Below, piece after piece: positions 34,273 to 43,116 of a stretch of DNA of 64,000 nt. The first letter of the stretch is position 1. Each line of letters starts with the position of its first letter. The notes beneath the pieces were generated by a model. The model was not told where the DNA came from and did no database searches. It saw nothing but the letters and a program-made list of their open reading frames with translations. The translations under genes were made by a program, and so were the position numbers. The DNA is from Clostridium mobile (GTDB lineage Bacteria; Bacillota; Clostridia; Clostridiales; Clostridiaceae), in assembly GCF_018918285.1 (NCBI RefSeq), contig NZ_JAHLQF010000004.1:186001-250000 (forward strand), written 5' to 3'.

Positions 34273-34303
34273 TTGACTTTATACTTAGTATAAAGTGTAT
34301 TGT
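34273..34303 (+). promoter_or_regulatory. MerR-type promoter with 19-bp spacer and 21-bp palindrome
   Basis: TTGACT (34273-34278), a 19-bp spacer and TATTGT (34298-34303). The palindrome ACTTTATAC-TTA-GTATAAAGT (34276-34296) has perfect 9-bp arms and fills the spacer. Overlong spacers with a central palindrome are the hallmark of MerR-activated promoters, and the MerR gene ends 4 bp upstream. Confidence 0.8.
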
Positions 34304-34341
34304 TAAAATATAGACAATATTTTGAAAGGAAGGTTTTAATC

Positions 34342-35379
34342 ATGAAGGAAAAAATTAGAGTTATCCAATATGGATGTGGAAAAATGGGAAGGGTATTTTT
34401 ACGTTATCTTTATGAAAAGGGAGCAGAAATAGTTGGCGCTATCGATAGCAATCCAGCTATTGTAGGAAAAGACGTTGGAGAAATTGCTGGTCTTGGCTTT
34501 AAATTAAATATACCAGTTCGTTCAGACGCAGAGAATGTTTTTAAAGAGTGCGATGCACATGTTTGTATAATATCTACACTTAGCCTTATGGAAGATGTTT
34601 ATGAAGCTTTTGAGCTTGCTGCAAAGCACGGTGTAAATGCTATTTCTACATGCGAAGAAGCTTTATATCCTTGGACTACTTCACCAGCAATAACTAATAA
34701 ATTAGATAAGTTAGCAAAAGAAAATAATTGTACCCTAGCTGGCTCTGGATATCAAGATGTTTACTGGGGAAACCTTATAACAACTTTAGCTGGTTCAACT
34801 CATAAAATAATTAAAATTCACGGATCTTCAAGCTATAATGTAGAAGATTACGGTATTGCATTAGCAGAAGTTCATGGTGCTGGTTTAACTCCAGAAGAAT
34901 TCGAAGAAAATATAGTTAAAAATGAAAACCTACCATCTTATATGTGGAATGCTAGCGAATGGTTATGTTCTCAATTTGGATGGAGCATAAAATCCATAGA
35001 GCAAAAATTAGTTCCTATATTCCATGACAAAGATATATATTCATCTACTCTTGGAATGACTATTAAAGCTGGTAATGCATTAGGTATGTCTGCTGTTGTT
35101 ACGATTGTGACAAATCAAGGTCCTGTATTGGTAACTGAGTGTATAGGAAAGGTTTATCCTGAAGGGGAAGTTGATAAAAATATTTGGACTATAGAAGGAG
35201 AGCCAAATACCACTGTTAGAATTGAACAACCAGCAACTGTTGAGCTTACATGCGCAACTACAGTAAACCGTATACCTCAACTTATTATGTCTCCAGCTGG
35301 TTATTATACTACTGAAAAAATGCCTAACGCAAAATACATTACTTATCCATTAAACCTTTATGTAGATGACTTAATATAA
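34342..35379 (+). CDS. 2,4-diaminopentanoate dehydrogenase-like NAD(P)-dependent amine dehydrogenase
   Basis: A 345-aa oxidoreductase. The N-terminal Rossmann fold has IQYGCGKMGRVFLRYL (about 6-21) and IVGAIDSNPAIVGKDVG, like the dihydrodipicolinate reductase/Ord family; the second domain has HGSSSYNVEDYGIALAEVHG. Ord oxidatively deaminates 2,4-diaminopentanoate to 2-amino-4-oxopentanoate in clostridial ornithine fermentation. The usual neighbours (ornithine aminomutase, OrtAB) are absent here, so this may be a paralogue with another amine substrate. A longer frame begins at 34300 but overlaps the promoter; AAGGAAGG lies 8 bp before the ATG at 34342. It is probably under the MerR regulator just upstream and ends in a two-way terminator. 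Confidence 0.65.
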   Translation: MKEKIRVIQYGCGKMGRVFLRYLYEKGAEIVGAIDSNPAIVGKDVGEIAGLGFKLNIPVRSDAENVFKECDAHVCIISTLSLMEDVYEAFELAAKHGVNAISTCEEALYPWTTSPAITNKLDKLAKENNCTLAGSGYQDVYWGNLITTLAGSTHKIIKIHGSSSYNVEDYGIALAEVHGAGLTPEEFEENIVKNENLPSYMWNASEWLCSQFGWSIKSIEQKLVPIFHDKDIYSSTLGMTIKAGNALGMSAVVTIVTNQGPVLVTECIGKVYPEGEVDKNIWTIEGEPNTTVRIEQPATVELTCATTVNRIPQLIMSPAGYYTTEKMPNAKYITYPLNLYVDDLI

Positions 35380-35442
35380 AAAGAATACTTTAACTATTTA
35401 AGCATACGTTTGTAAAATTATAATTTCATCAATAATATTAAA

Positions 35443-35468
35443 AGGCTGTTGTAAATCTACAACAGCCT
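35443..35468. terminator. Two-way terminator between the dehydrogenase and csp genes
   Basis: AGGCTGTTGTA and TACAACAGCCT pair perfectly around a 4-nt loop. T-rich runs follow on the plus side (TAAAATTTTT) and minus side (TTTTAATATT), and the flanking genes converge. Confidence 0.85.
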
Positions 35469-35475
35469 AAAATTT

Positions 35476-35682
35476 TTATTCCATTTTTTGAACATTGGTG
35501 GCCTGAAGTCCTTTTTCTCTTTCCACTACATCGAAGGTAACGTGTTGACCCTCATGCAAGTCTTTGTCATGCCCCTTTTCTTTTATGTTAGAATGATGAA
35601 CAAAAACATCTTCTCCATCATTTCCAGAGATAAATCCATATCCCTTCTTGTTGTCATACCATTTTACAATGCCAGTATACAT
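35476..35682 (-). CDS. csp: Cold shock protein, CspA family
   Basis: A 68-aa single OB-fold RNA/DNA-binding protein, the normal family length. RNP1 is KKGYGFI (about 12-18) and RNP2 is VFVHHS (about 26-31). It begins MYTGIVKWYDNKKG, typical of clostridial Csp proteins. It acts as an RNA chaperone in the cytoplasm, at low temperature or in stationary phase. The ribosome site is TTTGGAGGGTTAAAAG. It lies about 70 bp after the hprA-like gene in the same direction and has a terminator of its own, so it is probably transcribed separately. Confidence 0.96.
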   Translation of the reverse strand: MYTGIVKWYDNKKGYGFISGNDGEDVFVHHSNIKEKGHDKDLHEGQHVTFDVVEREKGLQATNVQKME

Positions 35683-35752
35683 CTTTTAACCCTCCAAATA
35701 ATAAATTTACCACTTTATTATCTGTAAATAGGTAAAAAGTATACTCTCTTGA

Positions 35753-36709
35753 TTAGTCAACTACATTTACAGGCTCTCCACTCATAAAGGCTTTTAAATT
35801 ACTCACTGCTATATTCATAAGCCTATCCCTGGATTCCCTTGGAGCCCAAGCTATATGAGGAGTTATAAATGCATTTTTAGCTTTGAGTAAAGGATTATCA
35901 GCTTTTATAGGCTCTACTGAAACCACATCTAATCCTGCTGCATAAACCTTACCACTGTTTAAAGCTTCTGCTAAATCTTCATCTACTACCAGAGGCCCCC
36001 TTGAAGTATTTACTATTATTACTCCATCCTTCATTTTTGCTATAGTATCCTTGTTTATTATACCCTTAGTGTTTGGAAGCAGCGGACAATGTAAGCTTAT
36101 TACATCTGAGTTGGCTAATAATTCATCTAAGTCCTTTGCATACTTCATATTTTCATCTTCCAAATCTTTATTTTTGTATTCATCATAGGCAAGAACCTTC
36201 ATTCCTAAAGCTTGAGCTACTCTTCCTGTAGCTTGACCTATTCTACCATAACCTATTACACCTATAGTCTTATTAGCTAGTTCTATCAACGGATAATTCC
36301 AAAAACACCAATCTACATTGTTTGTCCATTCTCCATTTTTCACCGCTGCATTATGTTCAGATACATGATGACATATGTGAAGAATGTGAGCCAAAACCAT
36401 TTGAGCTACGGAATCTGTTCCATAAGTCGGTATGTTTGTAACAACAACTCTCTTTTCCTTTGCCGCTTCCACATCTACTATATTGTATCCTGTAGCAAGT
36501 ACTCCTATGAATTTCAAGTTAGTTTTTTCTAAAGTATCCCTTGTTATAGGTACCTTGTTTGTAAATACAGCTTCAGCGTCTCCTATTCTTTCTAATATTT
36601 TATCACTTGAAGTTCTATCATAAATCTCTAGATCTCCCAATTCTTTTAATTCATCCCAAGTCAAATCCCCTGGATTCAATGTGTACCCATCTAAAACTAC
36701 AATTTTCAT
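35753..36709 (-). CDS. D-2-hydroxyacid dehydrogenase, D-glycerate dehydrogenase/hydroxypyruvate reductase type
   Basis: A 318-aa NAD(P)-dependent dehydrogenase. The nucleotide site is GVIGYGRIGQATGR (about 148-161). The catalytic Arg-Glu-His set is visible as VNTSRGPLV, VVSVEP and TPHIAW. Sequence character is closest to hydroxypyruvate reductase/glycerate dehydrogenase (HprA). A longer frame starts at 36727, but AAAGGAGAATTGTTC precedes the ATG at 36709. It is the last gene of the ten-gene sigma-54 operon, following a TIM-barrel isomerase; interconversion of hydroxypyruvate and D-glycerate would suit a pathway that also has transketolase and a hydroxypyruvate isomerase-like protein. Confidence 0.88.
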   Translation of the reverse strand: MKIVVLDGYTLNPGDLTWDELKELGDLEIYDRTSSDKILERIGDAEAVFTNKVPITRDTLEKTNLKFIGVLATGYNIVDVEAAKEKRVVVTNIPTYGTDSVAQMVLAHILHICHHVSEHNAAVKNGEWTNNVDWCFWNYPLIELANKTIGVIGYGRIGQATGRVAQALGMKVLAYDEYKNKDLEDENMKYAKDLDELLANSDVISLHCPLLPNTKGIINKDTIAKMKDGVIIVNTSRGPLVVDEDLAEALNSGKVYAAGLDVVSVEPIKADNPLLKAKNAFITPHIAWAPRESRDRLMNIAVSNLKAFMSGEPVNVVD

Positions 36710-36799
36710 GAACAATTCTCCTTTCATAAAATATACTTATTTTATAATTGTTATATAAACTCTACTATACAAAAGCATATGTTTCAATATTTAGAATAT

Positions 36800-37708
36800 T
36801 TATAATTTAGCCCAAGCTTCGTTTAATGTACGTTTAGCATTGGCTACAACTATTTCAGGATCTTCATCCCCCCATGGTTTTACTTCGAAACTTACTATTG
36901 GAGGATTTTCTGTATTTAAAAATCCTATAGATTTTAAAACTCTCAAATACTGAACTAATTCTTCTACATCATTTTCTCCATTAGGGAAACCAAATCTTGG
37001 ATGCTGATCTCCATAGGCCGGCATGGAGCTATCCTTAATTACGCAATTCCCCATATGAGCATGAACTATATAGTCCTTTATAGGAAGTATAGATTCCTCA
37101 ATTGTTTCATGAAGCTGAGGAATGTGACTTAAATCAACCATTAAACCAAAATTATCATATTCTTTTCTAATGTCCTCAGCATATCTTTTAGCAAGATCCA
37201 CAGGTCCTATTAAAGATTTTTTATCTACATCGTAATCAAATACTTCCAAAACTACAGTTATTCCTTTATCTTTTGCATACTCACAGAGTTCTTTTGTGGA
37301 TTTAACTAAAGCATTATAGGCTTCCTCTTTTGTTTCTTCTTCATATTTTCCACTTAAGAAAGCAAATCCCTTAGCTCCCATGTATTCAGCCTCATCTATG
37401 CCTTCTTTTAAAGAATCTAAAGCCTTTAATCTTTCTTCTTCATCTATAGCATTAATATTAAGTCCTGTGGTGAGTAGTCTTGGTTGTCCTCCATAAGCAA
37501 CAGTTATATGGCTTTGTTCAAGAATTTCTTTAGCCTTTTCTCTTGTTTCATCATCTTTAATCCATGTTATTTCGATTGCATTAAAATAATCATCTATAGC
37601 TACTTTTTTTAGGCTCTCCAGTATAGGACCTTCACCTTTAATAGTTGAAGGATATACCATAAAGTGTATTATACCTACCTTCATATACTTATACATTGAT
37701 TCTGTCAT
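36800..37708 (-). CDS. TIM-barrel sugar-phosphate isomerase/epimerase family protein
   Basis: A 302-aa xylose isomerase-like TIM barrel. Likely metal ligands are Glu in VVLEVFDYD (about 155-163), Asp and His in LMVDLSHIPQL (about 199-209), the HAHMGN segment (about 225-230) and Glu in VSFEVKPWG near the C terminus. Such proteins isomerise or epimerise sugars, ketoacids or inosose. The start has AAGGGGGAATAAGAA upstream. It lies 3 bp after the transketolase C-terminal gene. It is the second protein of this fold in the operon and not closely similar to the first at 40172, so the pathway probably includes two separate isomerisation steps. Confidence 0.8.
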   Translation of the reverse strand: MTESMYKYMKVGIIHFMVYPSTIKGEGPILESLKKVAIDDYFNAIEITWIKDDETREKAKEILEQSHITVAYGGQPRLLTTGLNINAIDEEERLKALDSLKEGIDEAEYMGAKGFAFLSGKYEEETKEEAYNALVKSTKELCEYAKDKGITVVLEVFDYDVDKKSLIGPVDLAKRYAEDIRKEYDNFGLMVDLSHIPQLHETIEESILPIKDYIVHAHMGNCVIKDSSMPAYGDQHPRFGFPNGENDVEELVQYLRVLKSIGFLNTENPPIVSFEVKPWGDEDPEIVVANAKRTLNEAWAKL

Positions 37709-37711
37709 TTC

Positions 37712-38656
37712 TTATTCCCCCTTCTTTTTATTTATAACTTCTCTTACTTCATAAATGATTTTTTCTGTGCTTAACCCATATTTTTGTAAGAGATTATCAT
37801 AGTCCCCTGACTCGGTAAAGGTATCTTCAATGCCTACTCTTCCAGATATTACTGGACATTCTCCAGCCAAAACTTCTGTTACTGCTCCATATAATCCTCC
37901 ATATATGCTATGTTCCTCCGCAGTAACAATAGCTCCTGTATCTTTTGCACAATCTATTATCAATTTTCTATCTATAGGTTTAATAGTATGCATGTTTACT
38001 ACCTTAGCATTTATTCCTTCTTTTTCTAGTATTTCTGCTGCCTCTAGTGCTTTGTGAACCATTAATCCTGTAGCAACTATAGAAATATCTTTTCCTTCTC
38101 TTAATACTGCTCCTTTTCCTATTTGAAATTGGTAGTTTTCATCGAATATAATTGGCATCTCTGCTCTACTAAGTCTTAAATAAACAGGCCCTTCAATATT
38201 TAAACATTCCCTTACTGCCTTTTCTGTTTCAACTCCATCGCATGGACATATAACAGTCATATTAGGAATTGTCCTAAAAAATGCTATATCCTTATTTCCA
38301 TGGTGACTTGCACCATCATAAGAGTCCGATAATCCTGAATATGCTCCACATATTTTCACGTTTAATTTTTGATAAGCTATAAGACTTCTTATAGGATCTC
38401 CTGCTCTAAGCATCATAAAAACTGCAAAGGTATTTATAAATGGAATCTTTCCCATAAGGGCCATTCCCGCTGCCATTCCTGCCATATTTGCCTCAGAAAT
38501 TCCTACATTAAAAAATCTTTCAGGAAACTTTCCTCCAAACAAGGCACTCTTTGTTGATCCTGACACATCAGCATCCAGTACTACTATATCTTCTCTTTCT
38601 CCACCAAGCTTTAATAAAGCCTCTCCATAGGCATCTCTTATTCCTTTCTTTTTCAT
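37712..38656 (-). CDS. Transketolase, C-terminal subunit
   Basis: A 314-aa protein covering the pyrimidine-binding and C-terminal domains of transketolase. It contains FFNVGISEANMAGMAAGMAL (about 49-68), with the glutamate that activates thiamine diphosphate, and a transketolase C domain (KDISIVATGLMVHKALEAA). It starts one base after the N-terminal subunit stop, so the two halves are made together and should form one enzyme. Split transketolases are often specialised for unusual substrates, for example apulose 4-phosphate in D-apiose use. Here the donor or acceptor could be hydroxypyruvate, given the flanking genes; that is inference. Confidence 0.9.
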   Translation of the reverse strand: MKKKGIRDAYGEALLKLGGEREDIVVLDADVSGSTKSALFGGKFPERFFNVGISEANMAGMAAGMALMGKIPFINTFAVFMMLRAGDPIRSLIAYQKLNVKICGAYSGLSDSYDGASHHGNKDIAFFRTIPNMTVICPCDGVETEKAVRECLNIEGPVYLRLSRAEMPIIFDENYQFQIGKGAVLREGKDISIVATGLMVHKALEAAEILEKEGINAKVVNMHTIKPIDRKLIIDCAKDTGAIVTAEEHSIYGGLYGAVTEVLAGECPVISGRVGIEDTFTESGDYDNLLQKYGLSTEKIIYEVREVINKKKGE

Positions 38657-39487
38657 TTACCTTACCTCCAATTCCATTAAAGCTTTGGCATATTCTTCGT
38701 CTCCAATAGGTTTTCCATGCCATGTGTTCTTGCCTTCCATGAATGAAATTCCTTTTCCTTTAACGGTTTTAGCTATAATAACTGCTGGCTTTCCTTTAAT
38801 ACTTTTAGCTTTATCCAATGCTTGTGAAAGAGCTTGTATATCATGTCCATCCGTTTCTATTACATTCCATCCAAATGCATCCCACTTTTTCGCTAGATCC
38901 CCAAGGGGCATAACTTCCTCAGTAGTACCGTCAAGTTGTACCCCATTGCTGTCAATTATAGCTATCAAATTATCTAACTTATATTTGCTAGCCGCCATGG
39001 AAGCTTCCCAAACAATTCCCTCTTGAAGTTCTCCATCTCCCATTAACACATAAACATAGTTCTCTTTCTTATCTAACTTTAGAGCTGTTGCCATTCCAAC
39101 TCCAGCAGATAACCCTAATCCCAATGGTCCAGTTGACAATTCAACTCCTGGCGTTTTCACAGAGCAAGGATGACCTTGCAGTATGCTATTTACTTGCCTT
39201 AAAGTCTTTAATTCTTCTTTTTTAAAGTAACCCTTATCAGCTAATACAATATATAACATTGGTGCTGCATGTCCTTTTGCAAGTATAAACCTATCCCTAT
39301 TCTCATCTTTGGGATCTTGTGGATTTACATTAAGCTTTTCATAATATAATGTGGTTAATATTTCTACAGTAGATAAGGATCCTCCAGGATGTCCCGTTTG
39401 TATAGGATATAGAGTTTTTATTAATTCAATTCTAAACTCTCTACATTTGCTTTCTAAAAATTTTATTCTTTCAGGCGATAATACCAA
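38657..39487 (-). CDS. Transketolase, N-terminal subunit
   Basis: A 276-aa thiamine diphosphate-binding half of transketolase. QTGHPGGSLS (about 27-36) and LAKGHAAPM (about 69-77) are the conserved histidine regions. The ThDP/magnesium motif is MGDGELQEG...NLIAIIDSNG, the GDG-N pattern (about 147-180). It is adjacent to and co-translated with the C-terminal subunit. It lies 22 bp after an Asp/Glu racemase-fold gene. An ordinary full-length housekeeping transketolase would be expected elsewhere in the genome. Confidence 0.9.
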   Translation of the reverse strand: MVLSPERIKFLESKCREFRIELIKTLYPIQTGHPGGSLSTVEILTTLYYEKLNVNPQDPKDENRDRFILAKGHAAPMLYIVLADKGYFKKEELKTLRQVNSILQGHPCSVKTPGVELSTGPLGLGLSAGVGMATALKLDKKENYVYVLMGDGELQEGIVWEASMAASKYKLDNLIAIIDSNGVQLDGTTEEVMPLGDLAKKWDAFGWNVIETDGHDIQALSQALDKAKSIKGKPAVIIAKTVKGKGISFMEGKNTWHGKPIGDEEYAKALMELEVR

Positions 39488-39509
39488 GTCTATTACTCCT
39501 TTCTTTAAT

Positions 39510-40169
39510 TTAATATTTCTCTCTACAAATTATAGATTTGAGCTCATTTATGCAGTGCTTAGGACTAGACAATACAGGGCATCCACATATTTTTTCGATT
39601 ATTTCTTCCATATGAGACATAGAAGCTTGAGCTAAAACAACAACGTCCCTTTGTTTTATTTGTAATGCCCCTTTCCTTAACAACTCATCATGAAGCTCCT
39701 TATCTCCTTTTTTTATGGCATCATAAGCTTGGTCACAACAAATTATATCTATATCTAAGGCTTTATTTAATTTAATAGATTCACTTAATAACTTATCTCT
39801 GGTAGGCTTTATTGTACTTTCCGCTGTAGCCATAATAGTAACTTTTGTTCCCATGCTCACTGCTTTTTTTATCATAGCCTCATCTATTGTTATAAGAGGA
39901 ATTGAGATAAAATCTCTTATCTTTTCAACTGTAGGAGATAAAGTTGAACAAGTTACCACCACGACATCTGCACCAGTCATTTCTCCATTTTTTATTGTGT
40001 TAAATAGCCTATTCATATTATTTATTGTAAATTCTCCTTTTTCCGCAGGATCACTAGCCAAGAATTCATCTAAGATATTTATAATTTTTATATCTCCTAG
40101 TTCTTTTTTCACTTTTTCACCAAAGTTTTGAAGTACGCTTTGTACAGTATGAATTAGAACTATTGTCAT
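39510..40169 (-). CDS. Asp/Glu/hydantoin racemase superfamily protein
   Basis: A 219-aa protein with the Asp/Glu racemase fold. The first catalytic-type cysteine is present in VVTCSTLSP (about 75-83). The position of the second cysteine, in DVVVLAQASM (about 177-186), is Ala-Ser instead of the GCTH seen in true racemases. A one-base proton-transfer reaction, a decarboxylase-like or an isomerase role is therefore more likely than two-base racemisation. It lies 2 bp after a TIM-barrel gene and upstream of split transketolase. Its substrate is presumably the acid brought in by the TctCBA transporter or a derivative. Confidence 0.75.
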   Translation of the reverse strand: MTIVLIHTVQSVLQNFGEKVKKELGDIKIINILDEFLASDPAEKGEFTINNMNRLFNTIKNGEMTGADVVVVTCSTLSPTVEKIRDFISIPLITIDEAMIKKAVSMGTKVTIMATAESTIKPTRDKLLSESIKLNKALDIDIICCDQAYDAIKKGDKELHDELLRKGALQIKQRDVVVLAQASMSHMEEIIEKICGCPVLSSPKHCINELKSIICREKY

Positions 40170-40171
40170 AA

Positions 40172-41011
40172 CTATTTTCCTCCATAAATTTTATTAAATA
40201 TTGGTCTTAGATGTTTTATTGCTTCTTCTGTGGCAATTTCTTGGTTAGGAATTTGAAATATCTCTGTACAAAAAGCCCCATCGTATCCTGTATCCTTAAA
40301 AGCTTGTATAATTTTTTCAAAATCAAAAGCACAATGACCTGGATATCTTCTATTGTTATCTGCAAGATGGACATGAATATTATAATCTGCATACTTTTCT
40401 ATAGCCTTAAACATATCTTTTTCTTCAATATTAAGATGGAAAATATCCATCATAATCCTAAAATATTCATTGTCTACATCCTGTACTACTTTAACTCCTT
40501 CTTCTACTGTGTTTATAAAATTAGTCTGCATTAATGTCACACTTTCCAAAGCGATCTTTACATCTTTTTTTCCACCGTATTCACTAATATTTTTAAAAGC
40601 ATCTATAGCATACCCATAAGAAATTTCTCTAGGGAGATCATGACAATATTCACCTCTAACCCTTCCAATGTTTATGTTTGCTCCTAAATATGAGGCAAAA
40701 TCAATTATTTCCTTTACTCTTTCTATTGATTTATTTCTTACTTCTAAATTTTTATCCATAAAGGATAGATTTTGTTGACCAAATATTTCTCCCGTGCATA
40801 CAAGAACTATATCTAAATTATTTTTTTGAGCCTCTTCACAAACTTCATCCCAGCTAAGTTCTGAGGGATTTAATGTCATAAGCTCAACACCATCGTACCC
40901 AAGCTCCCCTAAACGCCCAAAAGTGTAATCAAGCTTACCTTGGAAAGCTGTTACTGCAGGTGATATAGCCACATCTGGCGTTGCCACTTGATAGCATAAC
41001 TTCATATTCAT
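40172..41011 (-). CDS. TIM-barrel isomerase/epimerase family protein (hydroxypyruvate isomerase-like)
   Basis: A 279-aa xylose isomerase-like barrel. Possible metal ligands: Glu in IALESVTLM (about 152-160), Asp and His in MMDIFHLNI (about 187-195), His in HVHLADNN (about 213-220) and Glu in CTEIFQIP (about 248-255). RYPGHCAFDFEKII resembles the RxxPGxGxIDF-type segment of hydroxypyruvate isomerase and related enzymes. It lies between the TctA permease gene and the racemase-fold gene in the sigma-54 operon. Substrate not determined. Confidence 0.78.
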   Translation of the reverse strand: MNMKLCYQVATPDVAISPAVTAFQGKLDYTFGRLGELGYDGVELMTLNPSELSWDEVCEEAQKNNLDIVLVCTGEIFGQQNLSFMDKNLEVRNKSIERVKEIIDFASYLGANINIGRVRGEYCHDLPREISYGYAIDAFKNISEYGGKKDVKIALESVTLMQTNFINTVEEGVKVVQDVDNEYFRIMMDIFHLNIEEKDMFKAIEKYADYNIHVHLADNNRRYPGHCAFDFEKIIQAFKDTGYDGAFCTEIFQIPNQEIATEEAIKHLRPIFNKIYGGK

Positions 41012-41111
41012 TCCTCCTTATATGACTATTTAATAAACTCTTTTTAAAATTCTTTGATGTTACCTTCAAAACTTAATATAGTTTTCTTACATTTATCAAA
41101 ACATCTAAATT

Positions 41112-42629
41112 TTAAGCTACTGATTTACTACTGCTCTGTCTAGCCTTTTCAATCTTTTTCATGATGATAGGAATCAAGCAGAAACTTATAGTTAAAATCA
41201 TCAATACAATTGATATAGTGCTGCCTAAAAATACACTTATACTACCAGCTGACATATCAAAGGCTTGCCTTACATAAGTTTCAAGCATAGGAGTTAGAAC
41301 AAAAGCTAATAATAGTGGAGCTGCCGGAATATCTCCCATTTTCATAATGTATCCTAAAATCCCCATAGCCAGCATAAATATAACATCAAACATACTGTTG
41401 TTTACAGAATAGGTTCCAATTACACATACCACCGAAATTACTGGTATCATAATAGAACTTGGAACTTTAACAATTCTCATAAGTATTGGTATACAAGCGA
41501 TAGCTATTGCAAGGCAAATAATGTTACCAATATACATTGATCCAATTAATCCCCAAACAAATTCAGGATTTTCACTAAATAACATAGGTCCTGGCCTAAG
41601 CCCCCACATCATAAGCCCTCCTAAAAGTACTGCAGTGGTTCCTGACCCTGGAATTCCTAAAGAAAGTAGCGGTGCAAAAGCCCCCATTGCCGCTCCATTA
41701 TTAGCTCCTTCTGGAGCTGCAACTCCCTCTAATGCTCCCTTCCCCATATTTTCTCTATTCTTACCTATCCTTTTTTCCATGATATAAGCTAAGAACGCTG
41801 CCATAGTAGCTCCTGCTCCTGGTAAAACTCCAACAAAGCATCCAAATAAACCAGATCTAGTAGCTACGGGGAAAACTTTTTTCATTTCTTCTTTGGACAA
41901 TATGCTTTCTTTAATAGTAGGACTTTTAACTTCTTCATTCTCATAGCTACTCCTATTTACAACCATATCTATAACCTGACTAAACCCAAACACTCCTATA
42001 ACAAGTGGTATAAATGCAATCCCACTTAAAAGATTGACACTACCAAAATCAAATCTAGGCTGACCCAGTGTTTTATCAACTCCAACGGTTGCTAGCATGA
42101 TTCCTAATGCTGTAGATAGTAACCCTGCACTTGGATTATCTCCTAATACCCATCCTATGGATGTTAAGGCAAATAATATTAACCAAGCAAGTTCTGGTGG
42201 ACCAAAAACCAATCCCCAATTTGCAAGCATAGGACCAAATATGGTAAGTATAATTATTCCAACTGTTCCACCTATAAAAGATGAAATTGTAGCAGTAAAT
42301 AAAGCTCTACCAGCCTTTCCTTTTCTAGCTAGTGGATATCCGTCTAAAGATGTTGCCACCGCTGGAGAGTCTCCTGGAATGTTTAATAAAATTGCACTAA
42401 AAGATCCACCATACATATTAGAATAGTAAAGGGTTGCTAGCATTATAATTGCTGTAGTAGGGTTCATCTTAAAAGTAATTGGAAGCAACAATGCTACCCC
42501 CGCTAAAGACCCGATGCCAGGCATAGCCCCTACTATTAACCCCATTATCGCTCCTGCAAAAGCCGCTATAAGATTTTGAATACCCAAAGCAGTTTTAATT
42601 CCTTCCATTAATAAATCTAAATTATTCAT
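41112..42629 (-). CDS. tctA: Tripartite tricarboxylate transporter large permease TctA
   Basis: A 505-aa membrane protein with about twelve hydrophobic segments. GAMPGIGSLAGVALLLP (about 33-49) and a second similar segment GVLPGAGATMAAFLAY (about 266-281) are the two repeated TctA signature motifs. It is the transport core of a TTT importer that uses ion gradients and a periplasmic-type binding protein to take up carboxylates. It follows tctB by 37 bp. TTT systems carry citrate, tartrate, propionate-type and other acids; the cargo here must be inferred from neighbouring enzymes. Confidence 0.93.
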   Translation of the reverse strand: MNNLDLLMEGIKTALGIQNLIAAFAGAIMGLIVGAMPGIGSLAGVALLLPITFKMNPTTAIIMLATLYYSNMYGGSFSAILLNIPGDSPAVATSLDGYPLARKGKAGRALFTATISSFIGGTVGIIILTIFGPMLANWGLVFGPPELAWLILFALTSIGWVLGDNPSAGLLSTALGIMLATVGVDKTLGQPRFDFGSVNLLSGIAFIPLVIGVFGFSQVIDMVVNRSSYENEEVKSPTIKESILSKEEMKKVFPVATRSGLFGCFVGVLPGAGATMAAFLAYIMEKRIGKNRENMGKGALEGVAAPEGANNGAAMGAFAPLLSLGIPGSGTTAVLLGGLMMWGLRPGPMLFSENPEFVWGLIGSMYIGNIICLAIAIACIPILMRIVKVPSSIMIPVISVVCVIGTYSVNNSMFDVIFMLAMGILGYIMKMGDIPAAPLLLAFVLTPMLETYVRQAFDMSAGSISVFLGSTISIVLMILTISFCLIPIIMKKIEKARQSSSKSVA

Positions 42630-42666
42630 AGTATCAAGCTCACTTTCTTTTAAATTATTGATACTT

Positions 42667-43092
42667 TTATAATAATCCTAATATGCCTGTTGGTAATGGA
42701 ACACTTAGCCACAGGACAAATATTCCATAAACTACAACAGAGCAACAAGAACCTATAATTAATGATTTTAATGTTTTATATTTTTCTATATATTTAAGCC
42801 ATAAGAAAATGTATATAGCGATAGCTAATATTAACCCTAGTAAATATGAGATTAACAACATAGAAATCACACCAACTACAGGTAAAAAAGCTTTCCAATT
42901 AAACTTAATCTTGTCTTTATCATTTTTTTGTGATTTAAGTACTAATATTGCGAAGATTACTGCTAAAATTCCTGAAATTACAGGCAAAAATCCCCCTCCT
43001 GGACCTTTTCTTATCCAAAATCCATACTTAAATCCATATATGACCCAATAACATCCAGTTATTATCGATAATATTGGAATTATCTTTTTCAA
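42667..43092 (-). CDS. tctB: Tripartite tricarboxylate transporter small permease TctB
   Basis: A 141-aa protein with four membrane segments (about residues 5-20, 30-49, 70-98 and 110-135), including GPGGGFLPVISGILAVIFA near the first loop, typical of TctB. It is the small membrane subunit that pairs with TctA. Gene order tctC-tctB-tctA with short gaps (24 and 37 bp) is the usual TTT layout. Confidence 0.9.
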   Translation of the reverse strand: MKKIIPILSIITGCYWVIYGFKYGFWIRKGPGGGFLPVISGILAVIFAILVLKSQKNDKDKIKFNWKAFLPVVGVISMLLISYLLGLILAIAIYIFLWLKYIEKYKTLKSLIIGSCCSVVVYGIFVLWLSVPLPTGILGLL

Positions 43093-43116
43093 TTAAAGCC
43101 CCCCAATTCTATAAAA

